This document shows, in pieces, positions 38,001-46,440 of a DNA stretch of 64,000 bases. The DNA is taken from positions 1 through 64,000 of the forward strand of contig CADBCZ010000001.1 of the NCBI GenBank assembly GCA_902793335.1, in the 5' to 3' direction. How positions within the stretch are numbered: position 1 is the first letter of the stretch; the number at the start of each line of letters is the position of its first letter. The notes below the pieces were generated by a model. It saw only the letters and a program-made list of their open reading frames with translations. It searched no databases and was not told the origin of the DNA. The DNA is from an uncultured Lachnospiraceae bacterium (lineage in GTDB: Bacteria; Bacillota; Clostridia; Lachnospirales; Lachnospiraceae). Position numbers and translations under genes: made by a program.

Positions 38001-39157
38001 TTGCCAGTGATTTCAAACAAATATTTAATTTACCCCCAAAGTGTCGAAGTATTAACGATCTTCATCATGCAAAAGATGCATATCTAAATATTGTTGTTGG
38101 TAATGTTTATAATGAAAGATTTACTAAGAAATTTTTTAATATAAATGATAAGTATACATTGAATACAAAAGTTCTGTTTAATAATAACGTTTCAAGAGGT
38201 GATAATTTTTTCTGGGATAAGGATATTGATTTGAAGACTGTAATTAAAACATATAACAAGAATAATATACATCTTACCAGATATGCATATTGTCAAAAGG
38301 GAGGATTATTTGATCAAATGCCTGTAAAGAAAGGAGAAGGACAAGTTCCGCTTAAGGCAGGTATGGATATTGCTAAATATGGTGGATATAACAAATCTGC
38401 ATCATCATTCTTTGTTATAGCTAGGTATTTGAAAGGTGAAAAACGTGAAGTTTCATTTGTTCCGGTTGATTTGATGGTTGCTGATAAGTTTATGCTAGAT
38501 GATGCGTTTGCTACTACTTATATTAGAGATTTTCTTCAAGGTATTAATACTAAGAAAATCGAAAATGTTGAGTTTCCGATAGGTAAGAGACAGATAAAGT
38601 ATAAGTCAGTTTTATCACTTGATGGATATAAATTATGGATTAATGGAAAAAATAGTGGTGGAAGACAATTGCTTGTTTCAAATGCTGAAAGTGCAATATA
38701 TAATGATGAAACCATTAATTATATTAAAAAAATTGATAATTACATTGAAAAAAAGAAGATTAATAAAAACATATTACATGATTTCGAAAACGATGGTTTG
38801 TCAGAAGAAAATAATATTTTGTTGTATAATATATTGTCTGATAAAATTGGAAACTCGTTTTATTTAGGAAAATTACCGGGAAACCAATATGAGACAATAA
38901 AAAAAGGTCGTGAAATATTTGTAGATTTAGATTTTGAAAGTCAAATAAAAGTTTTAATAGCTATAATAGATTTGCTAAAATCTGGAAGGTCTGCTGGTGT
39001 TGATTTATCATTAATAGGGGGTAAAAGTAAAACAGGAGCATTAATTATAGGGGCAGGGTTATCTTCATATAATAATTATAATAAAATTAAACTAATAGAT
39101 ATATCACCAGCTGGATTACATGAAAAAGAGTCTATAAATTTAAAGGAATTATTATGA
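35087..39157 (+). CDS. cas9: CRISPR-associated endonuclease Cas9 (type II-A)
   Basis: RNA-guided double-strand DNA nuclease, 1356 residues from the ATG at 35087. GGGGAGG lies 10 bases upstream; the in-frame ATG at 35057 has no ribosome site. RuvC-I is IGLDIGTDSVGYAV with Asp12. The Arg-rich bridge helix is RRSFRSARRRLDRRQQRV near 56-73. RuvC-II is IFVEMARG with Glu777, HNH is YNIDHIYPQS with His861, and RuvC-III is HHAKDAYLN with His994 and Asp997. All catalytic residues are present, so the enzyme should be active. The C-terminal PAM-interacting region is divergent and the PAM cannot be read from it. cas1 overlaps the stop by four bases. Confidence 0.98.
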   Translation: MKNNKEYFIGLDIGTDSVGYAVTDNRYKLLKFKGEPMWGSHLFDAANQCADRRSFRSARRRLDRRQQRVQLVDEIFAPEVVNVDPHFYIRKKESALWAEDRTYTDELNLYFNNSDYGEKAYYEEYPTIHHLICALMKDKDRKFDIRLINIAVDWLVAHRGHFLSDISTSNVDKVLDFKVIYEEFISLFDINGWDRPWDDINIDALGEILKKKGINNKKSELTTLIFDGKIPTKDDYFLDKKELVAFLAGSKVKCNKLFKESEFEDDMSMSISDDMDILLPQLGDNADIIAKLAAMYDWSVLSDILDDSKYISESKVKIYKRHKEDLVTLKNFVKKYAPDKYFEIFRKADKELANYTAYSYNVKSVKGKVLPKKKASKDDFYSFLKKSLQIDKITVEPNDQKLLDYIISSIQNGTFLPKQINSDNRVIPYQLYYVELKIILENASKYYTFLNEKDVDGISNIDKLLSIFKFKIPYYVGPLRTDNSNYSWLVKKGEGKIYPWNFENMVDLKESEEAFINRMTNTCTYLPGKNVLPKYSLLYSKYMVLNEINNIKVNEVPITVNAKQDIYNDLFCKYNKVSIKKIREYLISKALMKKDDTLSGIDITVKSSLKAMYEFRNLLNNNILSTDDVDEIIKRSTYTEDKIRFKKWIKVNYSQLSDEDYKYVSRLKYKDFGRLSAEFLNEIEGVCIETGEVGTIMHFLWESNDNLMQLLSDRYTFLDVIREKRKEYYKLHSLTINQQMDELGISNAVKRPVTRTLAVVKDVISTIGSAPKKIFVEMARGTDEKKQRTVTRKDQILELYKKCKEDTKDLEKQLEAMGDTANNQLQSEALFLYYIQLGKCMYSGTPIDLSQLKSTKYNIDHIYPQSLVKDDSILNNKVLVLSGLNAEKGDVYPIKTEWRSKMHSYWTMLVNNGLITKEKYARLIRHTPFTEAEKMGFINRQLVETRQSMKAVTQLLNTLYPDTEIVYVKARLASDFKQIFNLPPKCRSINDLHHAKDAYLNIVVGNVYNERFTKKFFNINDKYTLNTKVLFNNNVSRGDNFFWDKDIDLKTVIKTYNKNNIHLTRYAYCQKGGLFDQMPVKKGEGQVPLKAGMDIAKYGGYNKSASSFFVIARYLKGEKREVSFVPVDLMVADKFMLDDAFATTYIRDFLQGINTKKIENVEFPIGKRQIKYKSVLSLDGYKLWINGKNSGGRQLLVSNAESAIYNDETINYIKKIDNYIEKKKINKNILHDFENDGLSEENNILLYNILSDKIGNSFYLGKLPGNQYETIKKGREIFVDLDFESQIKVLIAIIDLLKSGRSAGVDLSLIGGKSKTGALIIGAGLSSYNNYNKIKLIDISPAGLHEKESINLKELL

Positions 39158-40026
39158 GTTGGCGCGAAGTGATTATTTCTGAAAGATGTAAGCTTGATTA
39201 TAGCATGAACTACATGGTTGTAAGAGGCGAAGAAACAAAAAGAATTCTTCTTGATGAAATTGCATTGTTGATTATTGAAAACAATACAGTTTCAATGACA
39301 GGATGTTTGTTGTCAGCGCTCGTTGAAAAGAAAATCAAAGTAGTTTTGTGCGATGATAAAAGAAGTCCGCAAGCGGAGCTAGTATCATACTATGGTGCTC
39401 ATAATGATTCATATAAAATAAAACAACAGATATGTTGGGGTGAAGACTTAAGAAAAATGATTTGGACTTCAATTATAAGAGAAAAAATCAGTAATCAATC
39501 CAAATTATTGTTGAAATATAATAATAGTGAACAGGCAAATATGTTAAAAAAATATGTTGATGATTTAGTTCCGGGAGATATAACCAATCGAGAAGGACAT
39601 GCTGCAAAAGTATATTTCAATGCTTTGTTTGGAATGAGTTTTACAAGAAGTGACGAAGAAAATATTATTAATGTTGTATTAAATTATGGATATGCATTAT
39701 TATTGTCTGCATTTAATAGGGAAATCGTTGCAAATGGCTATTTAACACAATTAGGATTAGGACATGATAATCAATTTAATCATTTTAACTTGAGTTGTGA
39801 TTTGATGGAGCCATTCAGAATCATAATTGATGATATAGCAAAAAGTAATAATTTTACTTCATTTGGTACTGATGAGAAGCATGAGATAGTTAAAGTATTA
39901 AATAAAGGATTTATTGTACGCGGAAATGAACAAACACTGCTTAATGCTATTAAATTATATACAAAAAGTGTTTTTGATGCTATAAACGAGTGTAATATAG
40001 ATTTGATAAAATTTGTGGAGATATGA
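39154..40026 (+). CDS. cas1: CRISPR integrase Cas1 (type II)
   Basis: Catalytic subunit of the spacer-acquisition complex, 290 residues, typical of type II Cas1. The N-terminal beta domain ([32 protein letters not shown]) and the helical metal-binding domain with [16 protein letters not shown] and [19 protein letters not shown] are intact and include the Glu, His and Asp ligands expected. The ATG overlaps the cas9 stop (ATGA), and cas2 overlaps its own stop in the same way, so translation is coupled. Confidence 0.97.
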   Translation: MSWREVIISERCKLDYSMNYMVVRGEETKRILLDEIALLIIENNTVSMTGCLLSALVEKKIKVVLCDDKRSPQAELVSYYGAHNDSYKIKQQICWGEDLRKMIWTSIIREKISNQSKLLLKYNNSEQANMLKKYVDDLVPGDITNREGHAAKVYFNALFGMSFTRSDEENIINVVLNYGYALLLSAFNREIVANGYLTQLGLGHDNQFNHFNLSCDLMEPFRIIIDDIAKSNNFTSFGTDEKHEIVKVLNKGFIVRGNEQTLLNAIKLYTKSVFDAINECNIDLIKFVEI

Positions 40027-40343
40027 GTTATAGATTTATGAGGATAATTGTTTTTTTTGATCTGCCGACTTTGACAGATAAAGACAAAAGAGAATACAGG
40101 AATTTTAGAAAACTGTTAATAAAGAATGGTTTTATTATGATGCAAGAATCTGTATATACGCGTATGGTTTTGAATCAGACAGTAGAAAAATCTGTTTTGG
40201 AAATGTTAAAGAAAAATAAACCAGCAGATGGGTTAGTTCAAGCATTGGTTGTAACTGAAAAACAGTTTTCTAATACAGTAACAATATCCGGTCATTATAG
40301 TAGTGATATAATTGACACTGATGAAAGGTTGGTTGTGCTTTGA
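40023..40343 (+). CDS. cas2: CRISPR-associated protein Cas2
   Basis: 106-residue ferredoxin-fold partner of Cas1 that bridges the integrase dimers. The first strand [20 protein letters not shown] carries the conserved Asp, followed by [20 protein letters not shown]. It starts inside the cas1 stop (ATGA) and its own stop overlaps the TTG start of csn2. Confidence 0.96.
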   Translation: MSYRFMRIIVFFDLPTLTDKDKREYRNFRKLLIKNGFIMMQESVYTRMVLNQTVEKSVLEMLKKNKPADGLVQALVVTEKQFSNTVTISGHYSSDIIDTDERLVVL

Positions 40344-41005
40344 AAATTATTACCGATTTGTTTACTGGAGAGATTAATATTGAGACAGATTGTATTACTG
40401 AATTGATTATTGAAAATCCCAATATTATGTATAGATTCATTAATCAATTATACAATTCAATTAATGGTGAGGAAGAAGATTTAGTTCTCTCTAATGATAA
40501 TAATATATTAAAAACGTCAAAAAATATAGAACTAGTAACCACGTTTATCCCCTTTGATATTAATGAGAAACGGTTGATAACTAAAATTAATGCTTTATTA
40601 GAGAAAGAAGCGGTAAATGAATTACATTATTATGAAACAATGAATTTATTAGCTTCTATAGAAAAATATATTAATTATCTTTCAGAAGTTTTACCGTGTA
40701 ATATTGATTATTCAAGTATAAATATATCTTCCTTAATTAAAATGTGTGGAGTATCAATTGCTGATGATAGTTTATCTGTAATAGAACGAATATATAATTA
40801 TATGAATTTGGTAAGAGATCTACTTGGAGAAAAAATATTTGTTTTTGTAAATATGCATTCTTTCTTTATTAACAATGATATTCAGAGTTTTGTCGATACT
40901 GTAACATCTCATAAATTTTATACATTATTGATTGATAGTAATGAGTATGATAATATAAAAAAAGTTAGGAGAATTATTATTGATAAGGATTTATGTATTA
41001 TCTAA
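40340..41005 (+). CDS. csn2: CRISPR-associated protein Csn2 (short form)
   Basis: Type II-A marker protein, 221 residues, the short form. It forms a tetrameric ring on DNA ends and is required for spacer acquisition with Cas1, Cas2 and Cas9. The start is a TTG at 40340 that overlaps the cas2 stop. Similarity is by length, position and general pattern ([29 protein letters not shown] written here only in part: [14 protein letters not shown] near the N-terminus). The C-terminus reaches into the CRISPR leader region. Confidence 0.9.
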   Translation: MKIITDLFTGEINIETDCITELIIENPNIMYRFINQLYNSINGEEEDLVLSNDNNILKTSKNIELVTTFIPFDINEKRLITKINALLEKEAVNELHYYETMNLLASIEKYINYLSEVLPCNIDYSSINISSLIKMCGVSIADDSLSVIERIYNYMNLVRDLLGEKIFVFVNMHSFFINNDIQSFVDTVTSHKFYTLLIDSNEYDNIKKVRRIIIDKDLCII

Positions 41006-41092
41006 AATGTTTTGGATTAGAATGCTGTTTGGATTTATACGGCAGTATCGTAGTACTGTTTTCTCAAATAGTCCATACGAATTGGATTTGAG
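41006..41092 (+). promoter_or_regulatory. CRISPR leader with promoter and leader-anchoring sequence
   Basis: Between csn2 and the first repeat. A likely promoter is TTGGAT (41012-41017), a 17-base spacer and TTATAC (41035-41040). The last seven bases before the first repeat are ATTTGAG (41086-41092), the same leader-anchoring sequence described for streptococcal type II-A leaders, where it directs integration at the first repeat. New spacers should therefore enter at 41093. Confidence 0.8.
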
Positions 41093-42371
41093 GTTTGAGA
41101 GTAGTGTGAATCCAGAGGGCTCCAAAACCAAAGGATGGATCACAGCGGACGAGTTCGAGTTTGAGAGTAGTGTGAATCCAGAGGGCTCCAAAACGAGATA
41201 AGTCAAAGTATAAGACCAAGACCGGTTTGAGAGTAGTGTGAATCCAGAGGGCTCCAAAACATGAAGCGCATTTCCTTCTGTCACAATATCGTTTGAGAGT
41301 AGTGTGAATCCAGAGGGCTCCAAAACCGCATCCCTGAAGTCCATCTGTTCTTCTTGTTTGAGAGTAGTGTGAATCCAGAGGGCTCCAAAACCATATCAAC
41401 AAATTTACCCACTGCAATTTTGTTTGAGAGTAGTGTGAATCCAGAGGGCTCCAAAACGGCTTGACGAAATAGCAGAATACAAGCGCAGTTTGAGAGTAGT
41501 GTGAATCCAGAGGGCTCCAAAACGGTTCGATACTCGCACATCTTCAGCATAGGGTTTGAGAGTAGTGTGAATCCAGAGGGCTCCAAAACTCCTTGTATAG
41601 CTTCAAATAACTTAGGGTTGTTTGAGAGTAGTGTGAATCCAGAGGGCTCCAAAACGCATGTAGTTTTTTATATGCGGCGGCATGGGTTTGAGAGTAGTGT
41701 GAATCCAGAGGGCTCCAAAACCGCAATGTGGCCGCTTGTGGGCGTTGGCGATGTTTGAGAGTAGTGTGAATCCAGAGGGCTCCAAAACTTCCACCGAACG
41801 AAAATTCATACCTTAGAGTTTGAGAGTAGTGTGAATCCAGAGGGCTCCAAAACCACAGTATGCACCAAAATCGTCAAGTATTGTTTGAGAGTAGTGTGAA
41901 TCCAGAGGGCTCCAAAACTCCTGATAGAAACCGCGCTATCTTCCCAGGGTTTGAGAGTAGTGTGAATCCAGAGGGCTCCAAAACTCATCAAGCAGGGCTC
42001 TGACTGGATAGCCGTTTGAGAGTAGTGTGAATCCAGAGGGCTCCAAAACTGGCCAGGACTACCAGATCGACGAACTGGGTTTGAGAGTAGTGTGAATCCA
42101 GAGGGCTCCAAAACATCATCATTGTCATATTCAGCATCATCAACGTTTGAGAGTAGTGTGAATCCAGAGGGCTCCAAAACTATTAGTGCAACAAATAAAG
42201 TTGATATAGCGTTTGAGAGTAGTGTGAATCCAGAGGGCTCCAAAACAGCTATACCGCTTAGCGTATCGCCTGCTTTGTTTGAGAGTAGTGTGAATCCAGA
42301 GGGCTCCAAAACGTAAGACAATGGGTAGATGATAGACTTTCAGTTTGAGAGTAGTGTGAATCCAGAGAAAC
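41093..42371 (+). CRISPR. CRISPR array, 20 repeats and 19 spacers
   Basis: Direct repeats of 36 bases begin GTTTGAGAGTAGTGTGAATC and end CAGAGGGCTCCAAAAC (the last 16 bases). Nineteen full copies look identical by eye, starting at 41093, 41159, 41225 and so on to 42277-42312. A 20th copy at 42343 keeps the first 25 bases and then jumps to AAAC, the usual decayed leader-distal repeat. Spacers are 29-31 bases, mostly 30, and all differ. The decayed end and the ATTTGAG leader both set the direction: the leader is on the left and transcription rightwards. The perfect repeats suggest a maintained system. Confidence 0.99.
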
Positions 42372-42554
42372 TAATTTATTATCTGCATTCTTTAAAATAT
42401 ATAAAAATAGTTATAATTCTATCAAAAATTATATAATTAAAAATTAAATTTATATTATTTTCAATTGTTTATCCATGGTTTTTTATAATTTTGTTCTTTA
42501 TAATATTTCATATCAGATGCGCATATGAAATACATATTTAAGGACAAGATTTAT
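42372..42554 (+). promoter_or_regulatory. AT-rich spacer with 10-bp palindrome before the Rpn gene
   Basis: Very AT-rich. TATTTCATAT (42504-42513) and ATATGAAATA (42523-42532) form a perfect 10-bp inverted repeat around a nine-base G+C-richer centre, CAGATGCGC. Two TATAAT-like boxes lie at about 42485-42503. The palindrome lies between these boxes and the ribosome site AAGGAC (42540-42545), so it could be an operator or a 5' RNA hairpin. Confidence 0.5.
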
Positions 42555-43490
42555 ATGAAAAACAATATTAAGAAGAAAAATTTAAAGAGTAAAAGCGTCG
42601 ATGTAAATGATCGTAATAATTTTCTAGGCGATGATTTTCCTACCGGTCCCATAAGATACACATTAAGAAATGATTATATGTTCAAAGCAGTGTTGCAGAA
42701 GAATGAAAAAGCATTAAAAGGTTTGCTGGCGGCACTACTTTCTATACCGGTAAAAGATATCTTAGGAATAGAGATTATGAATCCAATTGAATTAGGTGAA
42801 GCTGTTGATGATAAGACATGTATATTAGATATTAAGGTGAAACTTAATAACAGTAAGATAATCAATATAGAGCTTCAAGTTGCTTATTTTAAGGACTGGG
42901 TTGAAAGATCACTGACATATTTATGCAAAATGTTTGATAATATTCATGCTGGTCAAAAATATGGAGAGGTGTTACCGACCTATCACATAGGTATTCTTGA
43001 TTTCTGGTTACCGGAAAAGACAAAAGAATTTTATTCTGAATATAGACTACTTAATGTTAATAATCATGAATTATACAGTAGTAAGTTCGGAATAAATGTG
43101 CTAAACTTAAAGGCAGTAGAAGATGATTCTGTAACAAAGGACCTTGGAGATCTTTACGAATGGGCTAAGTTATTCAAGGCTACCACATGGGAGGAGATCA
43201 AAATGCTTGCTGATAAGAATGAATATATAGCTGATACTGTTGTAACGCTTCGTCAGTTATCTGATGATGAGAAGGTCAAGCTACAGGCAGAAGCGAGATG
43301 GAAATATGAACATGATATCGCCTCTTATATCGGTCAGGGACGAGAAGAAGGGGAAGCTATTGGCGAAGCACGTGGTATAGAGAAAGAAAGACAAGCGAAT
43401 ATTAAAAAACTTGCAAATTTCTATATGAATCAAAATCCTAATATGACGGAAGAAGAAGCATTCGAAATGGCAAAGACCATTTTAGAATAA
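42555..43490 (+). CDS. Rpn-family PD-(D/E)XK nuclease/transposase-like protein
   Basis: About 311 residues from the ATG at 42555 (AAGGAC upstream; an ATG at 42525 lies in the palindrome). It starts its domain with RNDYMFKAVLQKNEKALKGL, the hallmark of the Rpn/PDDEXK_2 family of recombination-promoting nucleases. The putative catalytic residues are the Asp of ILDIKVKL and the Glu-x-Gln of IINIELQVAY. The C-terminal GQGREEGEAIGEARGIEKER tail is also typical. Such proteins are often called transposases but commonly act as single-gene nucleases that spread horizontally. No terminal repeats frame it. It borders the CRISPR array, as accessory genes often do. Confidence 0.8.
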   Translation: MKNNIKKKNLKSKSVDVNDRNNFLGDDFPTGPIRYTLRNDYMFKAVLQKNEKALKGLLAALLSIPVKDILGIEIMNPIELGEAVDDKTCILDIKVKLNNSKIINIELQVAYFKDWVERSLTYLCKMFDNIHAGQKYGEVLPTYHIGILDFWLPEKTKEFYSEYRLLNVNNHELYSSKFGINVLNLKAVEDDSVTKDLGDLYEWAKLFKATTWEEIKMLADKNEYIADTVVTLRQLSDDEKVKLQAEARWKYEHDIASYIGQGREEGEAIGEARGIEKERQANIKKLANFYMNQNPNMTEEEAFEMAKTILE

Positions 43491-43515
43491 TACACCAAAA
43501 CAGGGAGGGAAACAC

Positions 43516-44301
43516 ATGGTACAATTTCAGGTTGAAAACGATTTAAGGAAAGTAACAGAAGCGAAGGGTAGCTTCAGGGTTCTCGAGTATGAGAGAGATG
43601 CAAGTGTATCTTCATTTAATGCACAAAATGAATACTTCATGCAGAAAATGGGTGTTCATAGAAGACAGGTATTGTGTACTATGAACGGCAAAGTCGGCAT
43701 TGTTACACAGGCAGGCGCTATGCAGTGGATGGGCGGCAATGTCAATGCGACTACAGGTATTAAAGGCGCAGGTGACTTGTTAGGCAAGATGGTTAAAGGC
43801 GCTGTTACCAAGGAGTCAAAGATAAAGCCTGAGTATGTTGGTGAAGGTATTCTTATGCTTGAGCCTACATATAAGCATATATTACTTGAAAATGTTGAAG
43901 ATTGGGGTTCAGGAATCGTTGTTGAGGACGGAATGTTCTTGGCATGTGAGAGTTCTGTAAGCAGAGATGTTGTTATGCGTTCTAACTTATCGTCAGCTGT
44001 TGCAGGCGGAGAAGGATTGTTCAATCTTTGTATGAAGGGACAAGGTGTAGTTGCATTAGAGAGTAATGTACCTCGCAGTGAGTTGATAGAGATTAATTTG
44101 ACTGATGACGTATTAAAAATAGATGGAAATATGGCTGTTTGCTGGTCGGCAACTTTGAAATTTACCGTTGAGCGTTCCGGTAAGAGTCTAATTGGATCAG
44201 CCGCAAGCGGTGAAGGTCTTGTAAATGTATATAGAGGAACCGGAAAAGTCCTTATGAGTCCGGTTGCACTCACAGGTTCTTTCCTTGCAGCAACCAACTA
44301 A
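43516..44301 (+). CDS. AIM24-family protein
   Basis: 261 residues matching the AIM24/TIGR00266 family: a Gly-rich beta-structured protein with YFMQKMGVHRRQVLCTMNGKV written here only as the start YFMQKMGVHRRQ, a central GGEGLFNLCMKGQG motif and a second GEGLVNVYRGTGKV copy. The family has no settled biochemical role in bacteria. GGGAGGGAAAC precedes the ATG. It starts 25 bases after the Rpn gene and ends at a hairpin shared with a convergent gene. It is the last plus-strand gene before the orientation switch. Confidence 0.85.
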   Translation: MVQFQVENDLRKVTEAKGSFRVLEYERDASVSSFNAQNEYFMQKMGVHRRQVLCTMNGKVGIVTQAGAMQWMGGNVNATTGIKGAGDLLGKMVKGAVTKESKIKPEYVGEGILMLEPTYKHILLENVEDWGSGIVVEDGMFLACESSVSRDVVMRSNLSSAVAGGEGLFNLCMKGQGVVALESNVPRSELIEINLTDDVLKIDGNMAVCWSATLKFTVERSGKSLIGSAASGEGLVNVYRGTGKVLMSPVALTGSFLAATN

Positions 44302-44307
44302 AATGTT

Positions 44308-44345
44308 AAAGGGTATATATCACATTTCGATATATACCCTTAATT
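44308..44345. terminator. Terminator between convergent AIM24 and AEC genes
   Basis: Perfect 11-bp stem GGGTATATATC (44311-44321) and GATATATACCC (44329-44339), loop ACATTTC, with A-rich and T-rich flanks on both sides. It can serve both strands and marks the point where gene orientation changes. Confidence 0.8.
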
Positions 44346-44376
44346 TATGATATTTAACTTAAGTATAATTACTGTA

Positions 44377-45300
44377 TTATAGTGTGGCCGTAAATACAGA
44401 CATTAGTATTGTAATAGTAAATATTGAAACAACTGTAGTTATTGCAATTGCAGAAGATAACAGAGTTGTGTCTTCACCAGTCTTTTCTGCCTGAATTAGA
44501 GGAAGATTACCGATAGGCATGAGAGCCATAAGGCAAAGTGCCATAATAGTTATGGAATCACAGTGAATAGCTTTAAGAGCAAAGAACATAACTATCGGCA
44601 GTAGTATCATACGCAAAATGATATAAATCCATATCCTGATATTCTTAAGTCCTCTGGTGATCTCAGATCTTGCAATATTAACACCAAGAAGTGTCATAGA
44701 CAGAAATACGGTAGCATTTCCAATAAAGCTGACACTGTTTGAAATAATGAGTGGCGGTTTGATGTTGAACCAGAAAACAACAAGGGCCAGAAGTGCCATT
44801 ATTGTACCGGGGCTGAACATTTTACCGACGCTCATTTTTTCTTTGCCGTTAGAAAGAACTACAATACCATGAGTATAGAAAAGCAGACTATAAAATACGT
44901 TACATACAATAACATATAATATGGCATTGTCCGGAAGTATTGCGCGTGCTACCGGAATACCGATAAATCCTACATTTGTATATACAGTCATCACATTATA
45001 AAATCTGGAATTATTAGAATCAGCCTTGATTATTGAAGGGAATATAAACCCAAGGACAACCAATCCTAAATAGAATATTGCGCCTAAAATCATGGCGGTT
45101 ATAAGATCATCATGAGTTGCTGTAATATTACCGGATAGAATAGAGGCAAGAATAAGAGCCGGATTACAAATATCCATTACAATAATAGACAGTTTCTTAG
45201 AAACAGTACTATCGACAACCTCAGTTTTATAAAGATAGATTCCGATTATTACAAGAATGGATATTACACCCATTTGCTGCATAACGATTGTTGTATTCAT
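44377..45300 (-). CDS. AEC-family (auxin efflux carrier-like) transporter
   Basis: 307 residues with nine to ten hydrophobic segments over the whole length. The family features are the N-terminal GIYLYKTEVVDSTVSKKLS with an adjacent NPALILAS helix, VGFIGIPVARAIL in the middle and the C-terminal LMPIGNLPLIQAEKTGED written here only in part (MPIGNLPLIQAE). Bacterial AEC proteins export or exchange organic acids such as malate; the substrate is not shown. ATGAGGAAATACAT gives a ribosome site. Confidence 0.88.
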   Translation of the reverse strand: MNTTIVMQQMGVISILVIIGIYLYKTEVVDSTVSKKLSIIVMDICNPALILASILSGNITATHDDLITAMILGAIFYLGLVVLGFIFPSIIKADSNNSRFYNVMTVYTNVGFIGIPVARAILPDNAILYVIVCNVFYSLLFYTHGIVVLSNGKEKMSVGKMFSPGTIMALLALVVFWFNIKPPLIISNSVSFIGNATVFLSMTLLGVNIARSEITRGLKNIRIWIYIILRMILLPIVMFFALKAIHCDSITIMALCLMALMPIGNLPLIQAEKTGEDTTLLSSAIAITTVVSIFTITILMSVFTATL

Positions 45301-45487
45301 ATGTATTTCCTCATTTATTACGTATTATAATTATTATGTACTAACAATTGTCATTGAATCGTTTCAATAATTATTGAATTATGGTTTCTGACATTTTGAA
45401 AATAATAATAAACTTACAGTGCACATAATAAGAGGTTTTTGAAGTAATGTCAATTATTATTATAAGTATTTTGATAAATAATTGGTT

Positions 45488-46114
45488 TTATATAATTACA
45501 TCAACGAGTTTATTATATATTGCTTCGGCAAGTGCTTTATGACCTTCAGCATTTAAATGTTCCTGATCTTCATTGCTTGGTTGTGCATATATAGAAGCAT
45601 CAAGAAATAAGATATTTTCTTTATTAGCGATATTCTCATATACATTGGCAAGTCCTTTATTGACAATTATTGAATTAGGCGAGAATTCCGGATCATATTC
45701 ATTATGCCAAACCTTTTCACCAAAATGGATAGGAGAGACCAGTAGTATCTTTGAAGTGATCGAATATTGCTTAATAATATTGATAAGACGTTCAATTCCT
45801 TTTCCGATTATCTCAGCTGTCGCACCATATACAGTTTTGCAATCATTAGTTCCAAGCATAAGAATGATTGCATCTATACCATTATTTGTTTCAAGAACAG
45901 TCGGAAGTATTTTAGATCCATTACGGTTATCTCTTAATGGATCTTCAAAAATTGTAGTACGTCCGCAAAGACCATCTTCAATAATACGATAATTAAACAA
46001 ACCAAGTTTATAATTTAATATGCCTGTCCAACGTTCATCCCATGAATATCGACCGTTAATTTGCGGGATTAAACCATAAGTATTAGAGTCCCCAAAGCAA
46101 AGAATGTGTTTCAT
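45488..46114 (-). CDS. SGNH/GDSL-family esterase
   Basis: About 208 residues from the ATG at 46114; a GTG at 46123 is also possible and neither has a strong ribosome site. Block I is LCFGDSNTYG with the nucleophile Ser, block III is LGTNDC and block V is DQEHLNAEGH with the catalytic Asp and His. No signal peptide is present, so it is probably cytosolic and acts on small acyl esters. The closest group is the arylesterase-like SGNH hydrolases. It stands alone. Confidence 0.9.
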   Translation of the reverse strand: MKHILCFGDSNTYGLIPQINGRYSWDERWTGILNYKLGLFNYRIIEDGLCGRTTIFEDPLRDNRNGSKILPTVLETNNGIDAIILMLGTNDCKTVYGATAEIIGKGIERLINIIKQYSITSKILLVSPIHFGEKVWHNEYDPEFSPNSIIVNKGLANVYENIANKENILFLDASIYAQPSNEDQEHLNAEGHKALAEAIYNKLVDVII

Positions 46115-46340
46115 ATTTATCACAGTATGATCAGTTAAGATTAAATCTTAAGAACAAATCATTTTCCTTTCTTAAATCTGATAAAATCATACTGTAAATG
46201 ATAAAATATGTAAAATATCTAATCTTTATTGCCTGCTATAGCCTATACCTATTACAATAGGGATTAATATGATGTTTAATTATAACAGATTATGAAATTT
46301 ATTATTTAATGTTAGAGATAATTAATCGGTTATTTAAAAG

Positions 46341-46368
46341 AGTATACATAATATAGTTATTGTAAACC
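46341..46368 (-). other. dif: Candidate dif/Xer recombination site 1
   Basis: Plus strand: arm AGTATACATAA, centre TATAGT, arm TATTGTAAACC. Read on the minus strand the right arm is TTATGTATACT, which matches 10 of 11 bases of the XerD-side arm TTATGTAAACT of Bacillus dif as I recall it. The 11-6-11 layout and partial palindromy (7 of 11 between arms) are those of Xer sites. It lies 84 bases beyond the end of the recombinase gene. Activity is inferred. Confidence 0.55.
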
Positions 46369-46377
46369 GATTGTGTA

Positions 46378-46402
46378 TTTGTCATAAAGTAAATATGACA
46401 AA
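46378..46402. repeat. Perfect 9-bp dyad between the dif-like sites
   Basis: TTTGTCATA (46378-46386) and TATGACAAA (46394-46402) around AAGTAAA. No T-run follows on either strand, so it looks like a dimeric protein-binding site rather than a terminator. Confidence 0.65.
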
Positions 46403-46412
46403 ATTAAATATT

Positions 46413-46440
46413 AGTATACATAATAATATTATTGTCTACT
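46413..46440 (-). other. Candidate dif/Xer recombination site 2
   Basis: Plus strand: arm AGTATACATAA (identical to site 1, 72 bases downstream), centre TAATAT, arm TATTGTCTACT. The two arms match as inverted copies at 8 of 11 positions, a better palindrome than site 1. Its centre differs from site 1, which should prevent crossover between the two. It ends 11 bases from the recombinase stop codon. Confidence 0.5.

Noticed and set aside
40980..42321. Several open frames on both strands across the CRISPR array with repeated residues such as LEPSGFTLLSN
   Set aside because: They are translations of the 36-bp repeat and its complement; spacers vary freely and no ribosome sites fit.
42555..43490. 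Insertion sequence around the Rpn-family gene
   Set aside because: No terminal inverted repeats framing the gene and no target-site duplication could be seen; the palindrome lies only on its 5' side.
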